IMG/VR virus record: IMGVR_UViG_3300020470_000014
Location: 1-52,772 of that record
DNA: 52,772 bases
Direction: 5' to 3' (one strand)
Source of the DNA: a virus
Shown here: piece by piece, positions 40,144 through 46,052 of the stretch
Layout: each line of letters begins with the position of its first letter
Position numbering within the stretch: position 1 is the stretch's first letter
Notes under the pieces: generated by a model
What the model was told of the DNA's origin: nothing
Database searches by the model: none
The model's input: only the letters and a program-made list of their open reading frames with translations
Program-made: the position numbers and the translations under genes

Positions 40144-40279
40144 CTTGTATCTTTCCGAGTAAGTCTTCCAGTTCTTGTTTTAACGTATAATTCAACAAAA
40201 AATGTTCATCATTCTCTAACCGATACTGAATAGCTTCAACTAGGAGTTCAATTTCATATTGATCTACATCTAGTGCCAT
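40127..40279 (-). CDS. Small hypothetical protein (50 aa)
   Basis: MALDVDQYEIELLVEAIQYR begins a helical protein with LKQELEDLLGKIQDEFNL at the end, so a helical hairpin or coiled coil is likely. It overlaps the next gene by 17 bp. The pattern (E-L-L-V-E-A-I-x-Y-R) is frequent in small cyanophage proteins. The function is unknown. Confidence 0.75.
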   Translation of the reverse strand: MALDVDQYEIELLVEAIQYRLENDEHFLLNYTLKQELEDLLGKIQDEFNL

Positions 40280-40323
40280 GTTAGTAATGCGTCAGTCAAT
40301 TATTACTTATACAGATTGTATTC

Positions 40324-40515
40324 TTAGTAACTTACTTCTTCATAACACTCTAACTTACCACAGCTGAGTCTTATAGGAAGAATGTCTAAATTCCAGAATT
40401 CATCTTCATCTATCTTTTGTAACTTCTCCTCCAACTCTTCAGAACTTAAACTATGAGCAATGACATCGTAACCACATTTACCACGTCTATAGAGGTGAAA
40501 TCTAATCTCGTGCAT
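40324..40515 (-). CDS. Small hypothetical protein (63 aa)
   Basis: MHEIRFHLYRRGKCGYDVIA, then HSLSSEELEEKLQKIDEDEF, is compact with an N-terminal strand and a charged helix. A weak TATTAT box lies 27-32 bp upstream of the start. The upstream element shared by the units further right is absent here. The function is unknown. Confidence 0.75.
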   Translation of the reverse strand: MHEIRFHLYRRGKCGYDVIAHSLSSEELEEKLQKIDEDEFWNLDILPIRLSCGKLECYEEVSY

Positions 40516-40550
40516 AGGCCTTATGTACTATTGCTCTATCTATAATACCA

Positions 40551-40724
40551 CTAAGGTTCACAAAGATCAAGTATATTACCTTCTGACATTAGTCTATGTC
40601 TCTTACCTGTTACTCTTGCCCTATTACTAGCAGTTCTATATGCGGATGCTACATGGTGCATAGTCTGATAGTGTTTCCAATAACCGAATTGGTCTTGGTA
40701 TTCTATATCGACCTTTTGGCTCAT
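40551..40724 (-). CDS. Small basic hypothetical protein (57 aa)
   Basis: I start the gene at MSQKVDIEYQDQFGYWKHYQ. An in-frame upstream ATG at 40799 would add 25 residues of less protein-like sequence. The body (HHVASAYRTASNRARVTGKR) is basic, with aromatic QDQFGYWKHYQ first. The pattern looks like a small single-domain protein known to me from cyanophages without function. Confidence 0.7.
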   Translation of the reverse strand: MSQKVDIEYQDQFGYWKHYQTMHHVASAYRTASNRARVTGKRHRLMSEGNILDLCEP

Positions 40725-41012
40725 TTTTATACCTAGAAAATTTTTTGTGTAAGTAATCTTTGGTTGATTGCTTTCATGTGACTCGTAGTCTCCACTCATA
40801 AAACCATACTGAAAAATTTTTTGAATCCACTTATATTTACTCTCTCGATTTTGGTCCGTTGTAGGTTAGGTTCCCAGTGCGTTTTTAAACATCGCTCAGG
40901 GATCGCTACACATAAGACCGCAAATAACCTGCTCATTTGCTTAACATAAGGCTACCACGATTAGAGAGGGATGGCAACACCCTCCCCACCACGCATGAGT
41001 TAGCACGAACTG
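40725..41012. other. 288-bp gene-poor stretch with stem-loops
   Basis: No convincing gene is seen. Inverted repeats are GCAAAT/ATTTGC (40920-40940), GAGGG/CCCTC around nine bases (40966-40984), and GCTACA/TGTAGC covering the stop codon of the 63-residue gene just to the right. A 46-codon minus-strand frame (40796..40936) ends in an ATGA overlap with the alternative 40799 start, but its composition (rare Arg codons, no pattern) is not persuasive. A structured leader or small RNA is possible. Confidence 0.4.
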
Positions 41013-41204
41013 CTACACGATTGTAGCATGCTTGCTGTTGACTTTACCACGATTTGTGTTAGTGCGGATGCCCTTAGTTTGTGATAGCACGAGCAGAGAC
41101 TTCCGAGGTTTGGATGCCTTAAGCACTGTGTACTTGATTTGCCCTTTAGCATCAGCAATCGCTAAGTCCAGTTTAGAAGCAGTTCCGAGAGTTGAGAGAT
41201 CCAT
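41013..41204 (-). CDS. Small basic hypothetical protein (63 aa)
   Basis: The ATG at 41204 gives MDLSTLGTASKLDLAIADAK, then KYTVLKASKPRKSLLVLSQT and a basic tail. A TTG at 41225 is less likely. The stop codon lies inside a 6-bp inverted repeat. An antisense frame of similar length on the plus strand lacks any protein-like pattern. The function is unknown. Confidence 0.65.
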   Translation of the reverse strand: MDLSTLGTASKLDLAIADAKGQIKYTVLKASKPRKSLLVLSQTKGIRTNTNRGKVNSKHATIV

Positions 41205-41247
41205 AATAAAAAAGTGTGTTGACAAAAGTGTTAAAGAGTGGTAGTGC

Positions 41248-41577
41248 TTATGCTACTACCATACCACTAAAGAAAGGGCGGATAGTGTTAGCATGACGAT
41301 TGCTAACGAACCACTGCCACTGCTTCTGAAATACTCCGAGACCATAAGCAAATTCATCGCATAACGCATTGAGTCTGCTCTTAGTTGTATTAGACTGCCA
41401 ACCGCCATCGAATATTGTCAACTCTCTTTTATCATGATCGAATGTAGCAATGTGATTGCCATGTAGGTAAACGGTAGACTCAAGACCATTGTCTGATGTG
41501 AATACTGTGGTGTTACCTGAAGACCAATTTCTTTGTCCTCTGATTGCTTGGTTCATTTGTGCTTCGATCTTTCTCAT
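41248..41577 (-). CDS. Conserved phage hypothetical protein (109 aa)
   Basis: The chosen start MRKIEAQMNQAIRGQRNW follows AAAGGACA and lies 27 bp after the -10 of promoter A. The motif sequence R-N-W-S-S-G-N-T, then V-Y-L-H-G-N-H-I-A and DGGWQSNTTKSRLNAL (residues ~63-78) is one I recognise from many unrelated tailed phages. Proteins of this kind are small beta-sheet proteins without assigned function. Length is normal. Confidence 0.85.
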   Translation of the reverse strand: MRKIEAQMNQAIRGQRNWSSGNTTVFTSDNGLESTVYLHGNHIATFDHDKRELTIFDGGWQSNTTKSRLNALCDEFAYGLGVFQKQWQWFVSNRHANTIRPFFSGMVVA

Positions 41578-41603
41578 GTGTGTCCTTTGTTTGGTATACA
41601 CTT

Positions 41604-41661
41604 ATTATAGGGCATGAGAGACCCTCTGACTGCTTCTAGTGGACACTCTCCCAACTGTCAC
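41604..41661 (-). promoter_or_regulatory. Promoter A: upstream element + TATAAT
   Basis: The -10 TATAAT is at 41609-41604, and the GTGACA half of the element begins at 41661, exactly 52 bp upstream. The second half is GTGTCCAC. No -35 TTGACA is present. It drives the 109-residue gene. Confidence 0.8.
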
Positions 41662-41724
41662 ATACTGCTCATAATACTCTAAGCACAGCATAGCATTCTG
41701 AAACTCCACAGAGTTATTATACAT
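41605..41724 (-). CDS. Possible 39-aa protein overlapping promoter A
   Basis: MYNNSVEFQNAMLCLEYYEQ runs on in frame through the promoter element (GTG ACA GTT is read as VTV, GTG TCC ACT as VST) and stops inside the -10 box. The N-terminal half is protein-like. If real, the C-terminal 18 residues are encoded by regulatory DNA, as in the 99-residue gene that carries promoter J. Confidence 0.45.
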   Translation of the reverse strand: MYNNSVEFQNAMLCLEYYEQYVTVGRVSTRSSQRVSHAL

Positions 41725-41957
41725 GCTTCGGGAAAGTGTGGCAATACTCCGAGGCACTTTGAGACATTTAGAAGTCTTATGTGTGGGTTCGGGGATGTGC
41801 TTGACATTTTCAGAGTTTTATGGTAGGATGCACGCCAAGATGACTATAAAAACTCCCCTTAATTATAAAAACTCAAGAGAGAGATAGAGCACGCAACTAT
41901 GTTTTTTTATACCTTTTTTAAATAGCATAAAAAAAGACTCTTCTCTCTCTGAGCACC
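41725..41957. other. 233-bp gene-free stretch
   Basis: No minus-strand gene is seen. It contains a plus-strand promoter-like sequence (41801-41829), a 12-bp near-perfect direct repeat (TATAAAAACTC at ~41845 and ~41865), and an inverted repeat. In the inverted repeat CTCAAGAGAGAGA (~41872) can pair with TCTCTCTCTGAG (~41942). It is AT-rich with A/T homopolymers. It may encode a small plus-strand RNA. Confidence 0.4.
41801..41829 (+). promoter_or_regulatory. Sigma-70-like promoter on the plus strand
   Basis: TTGACA, a 17-bp spacer and TAGGAT, with TGG before the hexamer (extended -10 type). It points against all genes of the window and towards a gene-free stretch, so an antisense or small RNA would be the product. 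Confidence 0.45.
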
Positions 41958-42128
41958 TTAGAGTTCTTGTGCTACCTCTACCTGCTCTTTAAGTTTGAGC
42001 AGGTTATTATACATGATTCCCTTATCAGGATTGCTTACAGTCGCATAGGGTTTGAGCGCTTGAAGCGTTAATAGTTTTATAAGGGATAGTTGCTCATAGG
42101 TAAAAGCGGTTAGTGTATTCTCAGGCAT
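41958..42128 (-). CDS. Small hypothetical protein (56 aa)
   Basis: MPENTLTAFTYEQLSLIKLL begins a helical protein ending LLKLKEQVEVAQEL. The start lies 8 bp inside the end of the preceding gene (ATG within the last codons), typical of coupled translation. It is the last gene of the unit that starts at promoter K. The function is unknown. Confidence 0.75.
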   Translation of the reverse strand: MPENTLTAFTYEQLSLIKLLTLQALKPYATVSNPDKGIMYNNLLKLKEQVEVAQEL

Positions 42129-42300
42129 TAAACTGTCCGAGGTTCTCAACATAAACGCTTTTCACTCTCTCCTTATGTCTCAGTTCTAAAAGTTCCTTCC
42201 AATTCCATTCACTAGGGCGTACACAGTTCTTATCGTCTACGGTAAAATCAAGTGTAACACGGTAGCGGGTAAACGTGTTCTTTTTTGTTTTGAGTGACAT
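42121..42300 (-). CDS. Small hypothetical protein (59 aa)
   Basis: The chosen start is MSLKTKKNTFTRYRVTLDFT, with five extra N-terminal residues possible from an upstream codon. The body has a strand (YRVTLDFTVDD), then N-W-K-E-L-L-E-L and VKSVYVENLGQFNA. It looks like a small alpha/beta protein. It is coupled to the next gene by an 8-bp overlap. Confidence 0.75.
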   Translation of the reverse strand: MSLKTKKNTFTRYRVTLDFTVDDKNCVRPSEWNWKELLELRHKERVKSVYVENLGQFNA

Positions 42301-42338
42301 GAGCGTTGAAAGCAATGGGATAAAACTAACACTTTATT

Positions 42339-42479
42339 TTATACCTTAGAGTGCTTATTGTCAATAGGATACCCATAATAAATCAGCACCTCCTGATATA
42401 ATGCCTCACTATCTCTGTAAGATAGCATTGCATATTTATTGGTTCGGGTCGCTGTTTCTTCCCTCATGTTTGCAGTCAT
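42339..42479 (-). CDS. Small hypothetical protein (up to 46 aa)
   Basis: The frame MTANMREETATRTNKYAMLS is followed by YRDSEALYQEVLIYYGYPID and NKHSKV. It overlaps the upstream gene by 44 bp in another frame. A start at an internal ATG (about residue 18, MLSYRDSEALYQEVL) would shorten it to 29 residues and remove most overlap. The C-terminal half is the protein-like part. Confidence 0.55.
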   Translation of the reverse strand: MTANMREETATRTNKYAMLSYRDSEALYQEVLIYYGYPIDNKHSKV

Positions 42480-42585
42480 AATGAATTAAAGTCTGTTGTA
42501 AGTTTAAAATTTTGGGCGCGGCGTCAGACTCACAAATAATGTAAGTTCTCTCTCTAGTCTTAATATCGGAGGCAAGTCTAATCAT
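42436..42585 (-). CDS. Small hypothetical protein (49 aa)
   Basis: MIRLASDIKTRERTYIICES is followed by DAAPKILNLQQTLIHYDCKH and a polar tail. The start overlaps the stop of the 97-residue gene (ATGA), strong evidence for translational coupling. One Cys in each half might be paired. The function is unknown. Confidence 0.65.
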   Translation of the reverse strand: MIRLASDIKTRERTYIICESDAAPKILNLQQTLIHYDCKHEGRNSDPNQ

Positions 42586-42875
42586 TTTGAGTATAATGTC
42601 CCCACGTTAGATTGTATAAAGTCCTTGGTATCTTGTACCGTGGGAAATGTTCTTAATCGGGATAGGATTAAAACCTGTTCCCCTTCTTCTAACTGTTGGG
42701 GCATATACTTGTAAAGGATAAATCCCTCGCCGTCAATGTTAGTGCAGATTTGACCAAAAAGCATTTCATTAAAGAAAATCCACTCCTTATGCCATACCTT
42801 TTCATTCGGGTCTAGGCGATAGGTGACATCGAACTCAGGGCGGTTCGGTGCTACTTGGGGGTTGTAGATTACCAT
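42582..42875 (-). CDS. Hypothetical protein (97 aa)
   Basis: MVIYNPQVAPNRPEFDVTYR is beta-rich with several Trp/Phe (VWHKEWIFFNEMLFGQI) and a helix near the end (TVQDTKDFIQSN). It starts 9 bp after the preceding stop and overlaps the next gene by 4 bp. There is no recognisable family. It is part of the six-gene unit from promoter K. Confidence 0.75.
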   Translation of the reverse strand: MVIYNPQVAPNRPEFDVTYRLDPNEKVWHKEWIFFNEMLFGQICTNIDGEGFILYKYMPQQLEEGEQVLILSRLRTFPTVQDTKDFIQSNVGTLYSK

Positions 42876-42884
42876 GAGTGAGAA

Positions 42885-43073
42885 TTAATAAAGAGAGTCG
42901 ATTTTAGACTGGATAGAGGCAACACGGTCAGCAACTGGAATGCCTCCGATTAACTCATCTTCCGCAGCGTCAGGGTCATCATAAGCGATATAATCCTCAA
43001 GTGCAGCAGCAATGGTATCCAATTCTGCATCGGTGAAAAATTCTCTGATTGTTTCGATTGATGATAGTGACAT
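42885..43073 (-). CDS. Small acidic hypothetical protein (62 aa)
   Basis: MSLSSIETIREFFTDAELDT begins an all-helical, strongly acidic protein (AALEDYIAYDDPDAAEDELI). It is the first gene of the unit driven by promoter K, 22 bp after the -10. A highly acidic small early protein could act as an inhibitor or DNA mimic, but nothing specific supports that. Confidence 0.75.
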   Translation of the reverse strand: MSLSSIETIREFFTDAELDTIAAALEDYIAYDDPDAAEDELIGGIPVADRVASIQSKIDSLY

Positions 43074-43095
43074 GACTTTTTTAATTGATGTTTTT

Positions 43096-43153
43096 AGTAT
43101 AAGGGACTATTAGGGAAATTGGGGAAAGTGTGTGCCACTTTATGGGCAGTCAC
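43096..43153 (-). promoter_or_regulatory. Promoter K: upstream element + TATACT
   Basis: The -10 TATACT is at 43101-43096. The element begins with GTGACT at 43153 (52 bp) and its second half is GTGGCAC, 37 bp from the -10. The first half lies in the last codons of the upstream 55-residue gene. It drives six genes. Confidence 0.75.
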
Positions 43154-43307
43154 CATACTCACCCATAAGGCACTTGCCGTACATAACCTTAGCATATCCG
43201 TACTCTTGAGAGAGATCATAGCAAGAATCCCAACACTCATCAAGAGTAGCAAAGGTTTGATTTTCGAATGGTGCAGCGGGCACCTCAACTGTGTAATTAA
43301 CTTTCAT
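43140..43307 (-). CDS. Small Cys-containing hypothetical protein (55 aa)
   Basis: MKVNYTVEVPAAPFENQTFA is followed by TLDECWDSCYDLSQEYGYAK and a C-terminal GKCLMGEYGDCP. Four Cys (two as C-W-D-S-C) could bind a metal. The same positions in other frames give poorer reading frames. The start codon lies only about six bases after the -10 of promoter L, so the transcript may be nearly leaderless. Its 3' end overlaps the element of promoter K. Confidence 0.75.
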   Translation of the reverse strand: MKVNYTVEVPAAPFENQTFATLDECWDSCYDLSQEYGYAKVMYGKCLMGEYGDCP

Positions 43308-43313
43308 ACTATT

Positions 43314-43372
43314 AGTATGACACATAATCGGGTCATTTTCAATAGGTCTTATGCCTCTTTAATGAGTGGCAC
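43314..43372 (-). promoter_or_regulatory. Promoter L: upstream element inside an 11-bp dyad
   Basis: A CATACT box (43319-43314) lies 53 bp from GTGCCA (43372), with a degenerate second half GAGGCAT. The element is embedded in an 11-bp inverted repeat with one G-U (GGTCTTATGCC 43345-43355 and GGCACAAGACC 43368-43378). Confidence 0.5.
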
Positions 43373-43388
43373 AAGACCCCTTGCCAGA

Positions 43389-43781
43389 TTAATACTTAAT
43401 CATCTTATTATCCATAAGGATAACAGTATAGAATTTCTTTAAAAGATTTCTGTACTTGATTGTCAACATGTCGTAATTTGCATCCTTAACAAAAGCAATG
43501 TAGGATACAGTTGAAAATTTTGTTTTGTCGATATGGATTGCTTTATAGTCATCGGCGCTAATGTCATCCTGTGGAACATCGTAGACAACTTTGCCTACTA
43601 CAGTACCATGAATAAGGATATTTGCGAATGCTCCTCTCTGGTCGTATAAGTGATGCAAACTAACACCATTCTTCCAACTACCCTGACCATAGCAGTCAAT
43701 TTGAGTGAGTAGTAATTTCTGATATGTATCTAACCTTACTGTCTTGTTAGAGTGTTTTGCTAATACTGTTGAGAATGGCAT
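43389..43781 (-). CDS. Hypothetical protein (130 aa)
   Basis: MPFSTVLAKHSNKTVRLDTY contains LLTQIDCYGQGSWKNGVSLH, then YDQRGAFANILIHGTVVGKV and TVSYIAFVKDANYDMLTIKY. It is a single alpha/beta domain. I recognise no family. It is a single-gene unit behind promoter B, with a 25-bp leader. It is well separated from its neighbours and clearly coding. Confidence 0.8.
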   Translation of the reverse strand: MPFSTVLAKHSNKTVRLDTYQKLLLTQIDCYGQGSWKNGVSLHHLYDQRGAFANILIHGTVVGKVVYDVPQDDISADDYKAIHIDKTKFSTVSYIAFVKDANYDMLTIKYRNLLKKFYTVILMDNKMIKY

Positions 43782-43805
43782 AGTGCTTTATGTGTTGTTA
43801 TATTC

Positions 43806-43863
43806 ATTATAACTTAGTGGCACCTGTATTCATTACATTATGTGCCACTAATCAAACTGTCAC
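43806..43863 (-). promoter_or_regulatory. Promoter B: upstream element + TATAAT
   Basis: TATAAT is at 43811-43806 and GTGACA begins at 43863 (52 bp). The second half GTGGCAC forms a perfect 10-bp inverted repeat with a further copy next to the -10 (TTAGTGGCAC/GTGCCACTAA). The element abuts the TAA of the upstream gene. Confidence 0.85.
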
Positions 43864-44028
43864 TTATGTGCTTGACTTGTGATAAAATCTCTCGTCTAAT
43901 TCTAAATTGTCGATGACAGATTTGGTTGCTTCCATTAAGTCTTCATCGTCAATTTCGAAGTCGGCAAACTCTACCAACTCATAGATTTTATTATACAAGT
44001 AATTGAACTGTTCAAAATTGCACTTCAT
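43864..44028 (-). CDS. Small acidic hypothetical protein (54 aa)
   Basis: MKCNFEQFNYLYNKIYELVE is followed by FADFEIDDEDLMEATKSVID and a polar tail. It is helical and acidic. Its ATG overlaps the stop of the 58-residue gene (ATGA). Its TAA is followed directly by the GTGACA of promoter B. Confidence 0.75.
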   Translation of the reverse strand: MKCNFEQFNYLYNKIYELVEFADFEIDDEDLMEATKSVIDNLELDERFYHKSST

Positions 44029-44201
44029 AAGTATGTCACCTTAGCATTAATGATTGCATCAAATAGATTATCGAATGTTTGAACATCGAAGTCATCCGCC
44101 TCATTTAATGTGTCAAGGATTTGCTCCTGTGAGCACATGATGTTATAGAGGTGCTGATACTGACTTTTAGTGAGATCAATGTTAAGTCCTTTTCTTGCCA
44201 T
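44025..44201 (-). CDS. Small hypothetical protein (58 aa)
   Basis: MARKGLNIDLTKSQYQHLYN is followed by IMCSQEQILDTLNEADDFDV and QTFDNLFDAIINAKVTYL. It is helical throughout. It is the first gene behind promoter M and is coupled to the 54-residue gene by ATGA. The two proteins share a Y-N-[KI]-I-x-E/C helix pattern and similar length, so they may be distant paralogues or partners. Confidence 0.75.
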   Translation of the reverse strand: MARKGLNIDLTKSQYQHLYNIMCSQEQILDTLNEADDFDVQTFDNLFDAIINAKVTYL

Positions 44202-44228
44202 GATGTTTGAATGATTGTTTATATGTTT

Positions 44229-44286
44229 ATTGTAGATGCTATTATAAGCAAATAGGATAATAGTATGACGGTTTTTTGATTGTCAC
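44229..44286 (-). promoter_or_regulatory. Promoter M (variant): GTGACA element + TACAAT
   Basis: GTGACA begins at 44286 and overlaps the TGA stop of the 70-residue gene. TACAAT lies exactly 52 bp downstream (44234-44229), and a better TATAAT lies 40 bp downstream. The second half of the element is degenerate (CCGTCAT). Confidence 0.45.
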
Positions 44287-44495
44287 TCAGCATAGTTTAC
44301 TCCGTCAAATACTCTTAACTCTGTGGTATAGTTGACTAACTGCTCAAACCCATCTTCTGAAATTTTGATTTCTTTGAGCAACTCAGGCGATGCACATTCA
44401 TTAAGGTAAGTGACCATGTACTCAAGTTGCTCGAGTGCTTCAATGCTGAAACCGTGCTTTGCTTCGATTTCTGTAATGTCTGGAAATTGGTGCAT
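44283..44495 (-). CDS. Small acidic hypothetical protein (70 aa)
   Basis: MHQFPDITEIEAKHGFSIEA begins a helical protein with LEQLEYMVTYLNECASPELL. It is a single-gene unit behind promoter C with an unusually long, hairpin-bearing leader of about 79 bases. Its TGA lies inside the GTGACA of promoter M. The function is unknown. Confidence 0.75.
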   Translation of the reverse strand: MHQFPDITEIEAKHGFSIEALEQLEYMVTYLNECASPELLKEIKISEDGFEQLVNYTTELRVFDGVNYAE

Positions 44496-44520
44496 TTAAG
44501 TTAATGAATGAAAAATGATT

Positions 44521-44574
44521 ATCAGGTTAAAAGGTATCCCTAAGCAGTTGTGAATGTTTAGCAATTAACCTGAT
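44521..44574 (-). other. 5'-terminal leader stem of the 70-aa gene
   Basis: ATCAGGTTAA and TTAACCTGAT form a perfect 10-bp stem around a 34-base loop. The predicted transcription start from promoter C (about seven bases after TATAAT) falls at the first base of the stem. A 5'-terminal stem could protect the mRNA or control initiation. Confidence 0.6.
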
Positions 44575-44580
44575 ACTATT

Positions 44581-44638
44581 ATTATAACTTAGTGACACAT
44601 GTATTTGCTACATCATGTGACACTAATAAAACTGTCCT
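44581..44638 (-). promoter_or_regulatory. Promoter C: upstream element + TATAAT
   Basis: TATAAT is at 44586-44581. The element begins AGGACAG at 44638 (52 bp), where the TAG stop of the upstream gene replaces the first bases of GTGACA. The second half is GTGTCAC, and a third GTGTCACTAA lies next to the -10, as in promoter B. Confidence 0.8.
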
Positions 44639-44792
44639 AATGGTTCTTGACAAGATAATCGCCAGTTTGTATTCTCTCAAATACTGCTGTTTGTTCATCA
44701 GTCAAATCGAAATCCATATCTCTGAGAATATCCCAAAGTTTAATCATTTGATATGACTCATCAAAAGAGATTGGCACATTAATCACTGGCAT
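44637..44792 (-). CDS. Small hypothetical protein (51 aa)
   Basis: MPVINVPISFDESYQMIKLW is followed by DILRDMDFDLTDEQTAVFER and IQTGDYLVKNH. It has a strand, then two helices. It overlaps the preceding gene by 10 bp. The stop codon TAG is part of promoter C. The function is unknown. Confidence 0.75.
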   Translation of the reverse strand: MPVINVPISFDESYQMIKLWDILRDMDFDLTDEQTAVFERIQTGDYLVKNH

Positions 44793-44962
44793 AAGTCCTC
44801 AAACATTTTCTGTGCTAATCCTTCAATAGCGTCTCTAGTGCCTTTGTCTAGCACAAGCAATTCATCCAACTCTTTTTGAGTTAATTTGTTACTGACTCTG
44901 AACTCTTCTTCAGCGTCAACTAGGCAAGTCTCTAGAATTGCCTCATGATGTAAAACTGACAT
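44783..44962 (-). CDS. Small hypothetical protein (59 aa)
   Basis: MSVLHHEAILETCLVDAEEE is followed by FRVSNKLTQKELDELLVLDK and a helical tail ending LAQKMFEDLCQ. It follows an AGGAGAA site and lies 26 bp after the -10 of promoter D. It is helical and acidic, of unknown function. Confidence 0.75.
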   Translation of the reverse strand: MSVLHHEAILETCLVDAEEEFRVSNKLTQKELDELLVLDKGTRDAIEGLAQKMFEDLCQ

Positions 44963-44987
44963 AAGTTCTCCTTTTGTTTATATTACT

Positions 44988-45045
44988 ATTATAGAGCAAA
45001 TAACTCACTTATTTGCTTCTAGTGTGACAGTAATTAAATTGTCCT
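44988..45045 (-). promoter_or_regulatory. Promoter D: upstream element + TATAAT
   Basis: TATAAT is at 44993-44988, with AGGACA at 45045 (52 bp) overlapping the TAG of the upstream gene. The second half is CTGTCAC. A perfect 9-bp dyad AGCAAATAA/TTATTTGCT abuts the -10. Confidence 0.78.
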
Positions 45046-45346
45046 AACGAACAGCATAAACTGTATCTAAATTCTGATTTTCAACACTTGCTGAACCATA
45101 ATCAGTTGCCCACTCTATACAACTTTTCTTCGCTGTTTTCAAATCATTTGTATAATGCTCATGATACCCAAGCGGATGATCTGGAACTATGATAGTATAA
45201 GCAAACTTGTTTCTAGGATGATTTGGTTCTCTTTTTAAATTCTCACGTTGAATGATCTTTAATTGCTCTAGTGACTTTTCAAGTAATTCCCTAGTTGATA
45301 GATCATCGTATCTAGGTGATGGGTTATCAAAAATTAGTTTGTCCAT
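45044..45346 (-). CDS. Hypothetical protein (100 aa)
   Basis: I start it at MDKLIFDNPSPRYDDLSTRE. Upstream in-frame codons fall in the promoter. Contents are a charged helix (LLEKSLEQLKIIQRENLKRE), then KFAYTIIVPDHPLGYHEHYT and AKKSCIEWATDYGSASVEN. It is an alpha/beta protein with a possible small beta-sheet domain. It is a single-gene unit from promoter E. Its TAG forms part of promoter D. Confidence 0.75.
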   Translation of the reverse strand: MDKLIFDNPSPRYDDLSTRELLEKSLEQLKIIQRENLKREPNHPRNKFAYTIIVPDHPLGYHEHYTNDLKTAKKSCIEWATDYGSASVENQNLDTVYAVR

Positions 45347-45370
45347 TAAATTTTTGTTTGTTATGTACTC

Positions 45371-45428
45371 ATTATAGAGCAAATAACAAACAAAAATATA
45401 ACTTATGTGCCACTAATGAAAGTGTCAC
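45371..45428 (-). promoter_or_regulatory. Promoter E: upstream element + TATAAT
   Basis: TATAAT is at 45376-45371. GTGACA begins at 45428 (52 bp), and the second half is GTGGCAC. The 16 bp at the -10 (TTATTTGCTCTATAAT) are identical to promoter D. Confidence 0.82.
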
Positions 45429-45431
45429 AAA

Positions 45432-45665
45432 CTACCTTGCCAAATACTTTGTTTCAGTCAACAATCGTTGCCATTCACTTTCTTCGCCATAATGATTAAC
45501 GATTTCATCCTGAAGTTCGGCATCATTGCACTTACTGTAATAGTCATAAATTTGATCGTAGGCGATTTGGCATAGTGTATCCAAATCCATATTATCAACT
45601 ACCTCATTAGCAAATTTATCACAAATTGCTTCGAATTGAGGCAGGGGCAGTTTGTAATTAGTCAT
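45432..45665 (-). CDS. Small acidic hypothetical protein (77 aa)
   Basis: The chosen start is MTNYKLPLPQFEAICDKFAN, which lies 8 bp inside the end of the preceding gene. The longer upstream frame is a shadow of that gene. The body is helical (VVDNMDLDTLCQIAYDQIYD, then YYSKCNDAELQDEIVNHYGE). It is the last of five genes from promoter F. Confidence 0.75.
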   Translation of the reverse strand: MTNYKLPLPQFEAICDKFANEVVDNMDLDTLCQIAYDQIYDYYSKCNDAELQDEIVNHYGEESEWQRLLTETKYLAR

Positions 45666-45918
45666 CGTAGCAAGTCTCCAGTTTGGCATAGATTGAGTCA
45701 ATTTCAGCAGGCAATTTGTTCTCGGGAACATCAGTCAAGGCAGCATCCAAATAGTAAAGAATAGTGCTGACTTCGCCTTCCGTGAATGTAATTACATGCT
45801 CACGGTTAAGTTCATCTTCCGTGGGTAATCCGTCACCATACTCTAATCCCTCGGATTGAGATTCATACCAAAATTTATCCCACTCTTTTGGGTTGTTGGT
45901 AACATCCTCGATTCGCAT
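45658..45918 (-). CDS. Acidic hypothetical protein (86 aa)
   Basis: MRIEDVTNNPKEWDKFWYES contains REHVITFTEGEVSTILYYLD and AALTDVPENKLPAEIDSIYA. It is helical and acidic. The start overlaps the preceding stop (TAATG) behind a GGAGG site. The function is unknown. Confidence 0.78.
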   Translation of the reverse strand: MRIEDVTNNPKEWDKFWYESQSEGLEYGDGLPTEDELNREHVITFTEGEVSTILYYLDAALTDVPENKLPAEIDSIYAKLETCYDD

Positions 45919-46052
45919 TAATCTGCCTCCAGATTGAAAGTAATTTCAAATTCAGTAGTAAAATCTTGATAGTCGGTAATGACAAGAGGGCAGATATTTA
46001 ACCACTCTTGAAAATCTTTGTACCGTTGCTCTAATTCCTGTTCTCTAGTCAT
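45918..46052 (-). CDS. Small hypothetical protein (44 aa)
   Basis: MTREQELEQRYKDFQEWLNI is followed by CPLVITDYQDFTTEFEITFN and LEAD. A charged helix leads into strands. It overlaps the preceding gene by 8 bp and the next by one base (TAATG), so it is locked into the coupled operon. Confidence 0.75.
   Translation of the reverse strand: MTREQELEQRYKDFQEWLNICPLVITDYQDFTTEFEITFNLEAD

Noticed and set aside
40796-40936. 46-codon minus-strand frame with an ATGA overlap
   Set aside because: Codon choice and pattern are unlike neighbouring genes, and the overlap involves only a doubtful alternative start.
41032-41244. Plus-strand 70-codon frame opposite the 63-aa gene
   Set aside because: There is no protein-like pattern, no promoter just upstream, and all neighbours are on the minus strand.
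43094-43442. Alternative frames on both strands over the 55-aa Cys-containing gene
   Set aside because: The chosen frame has the better pattern, and its end fits promoter K. The other two overlap promoters L and K without sense.
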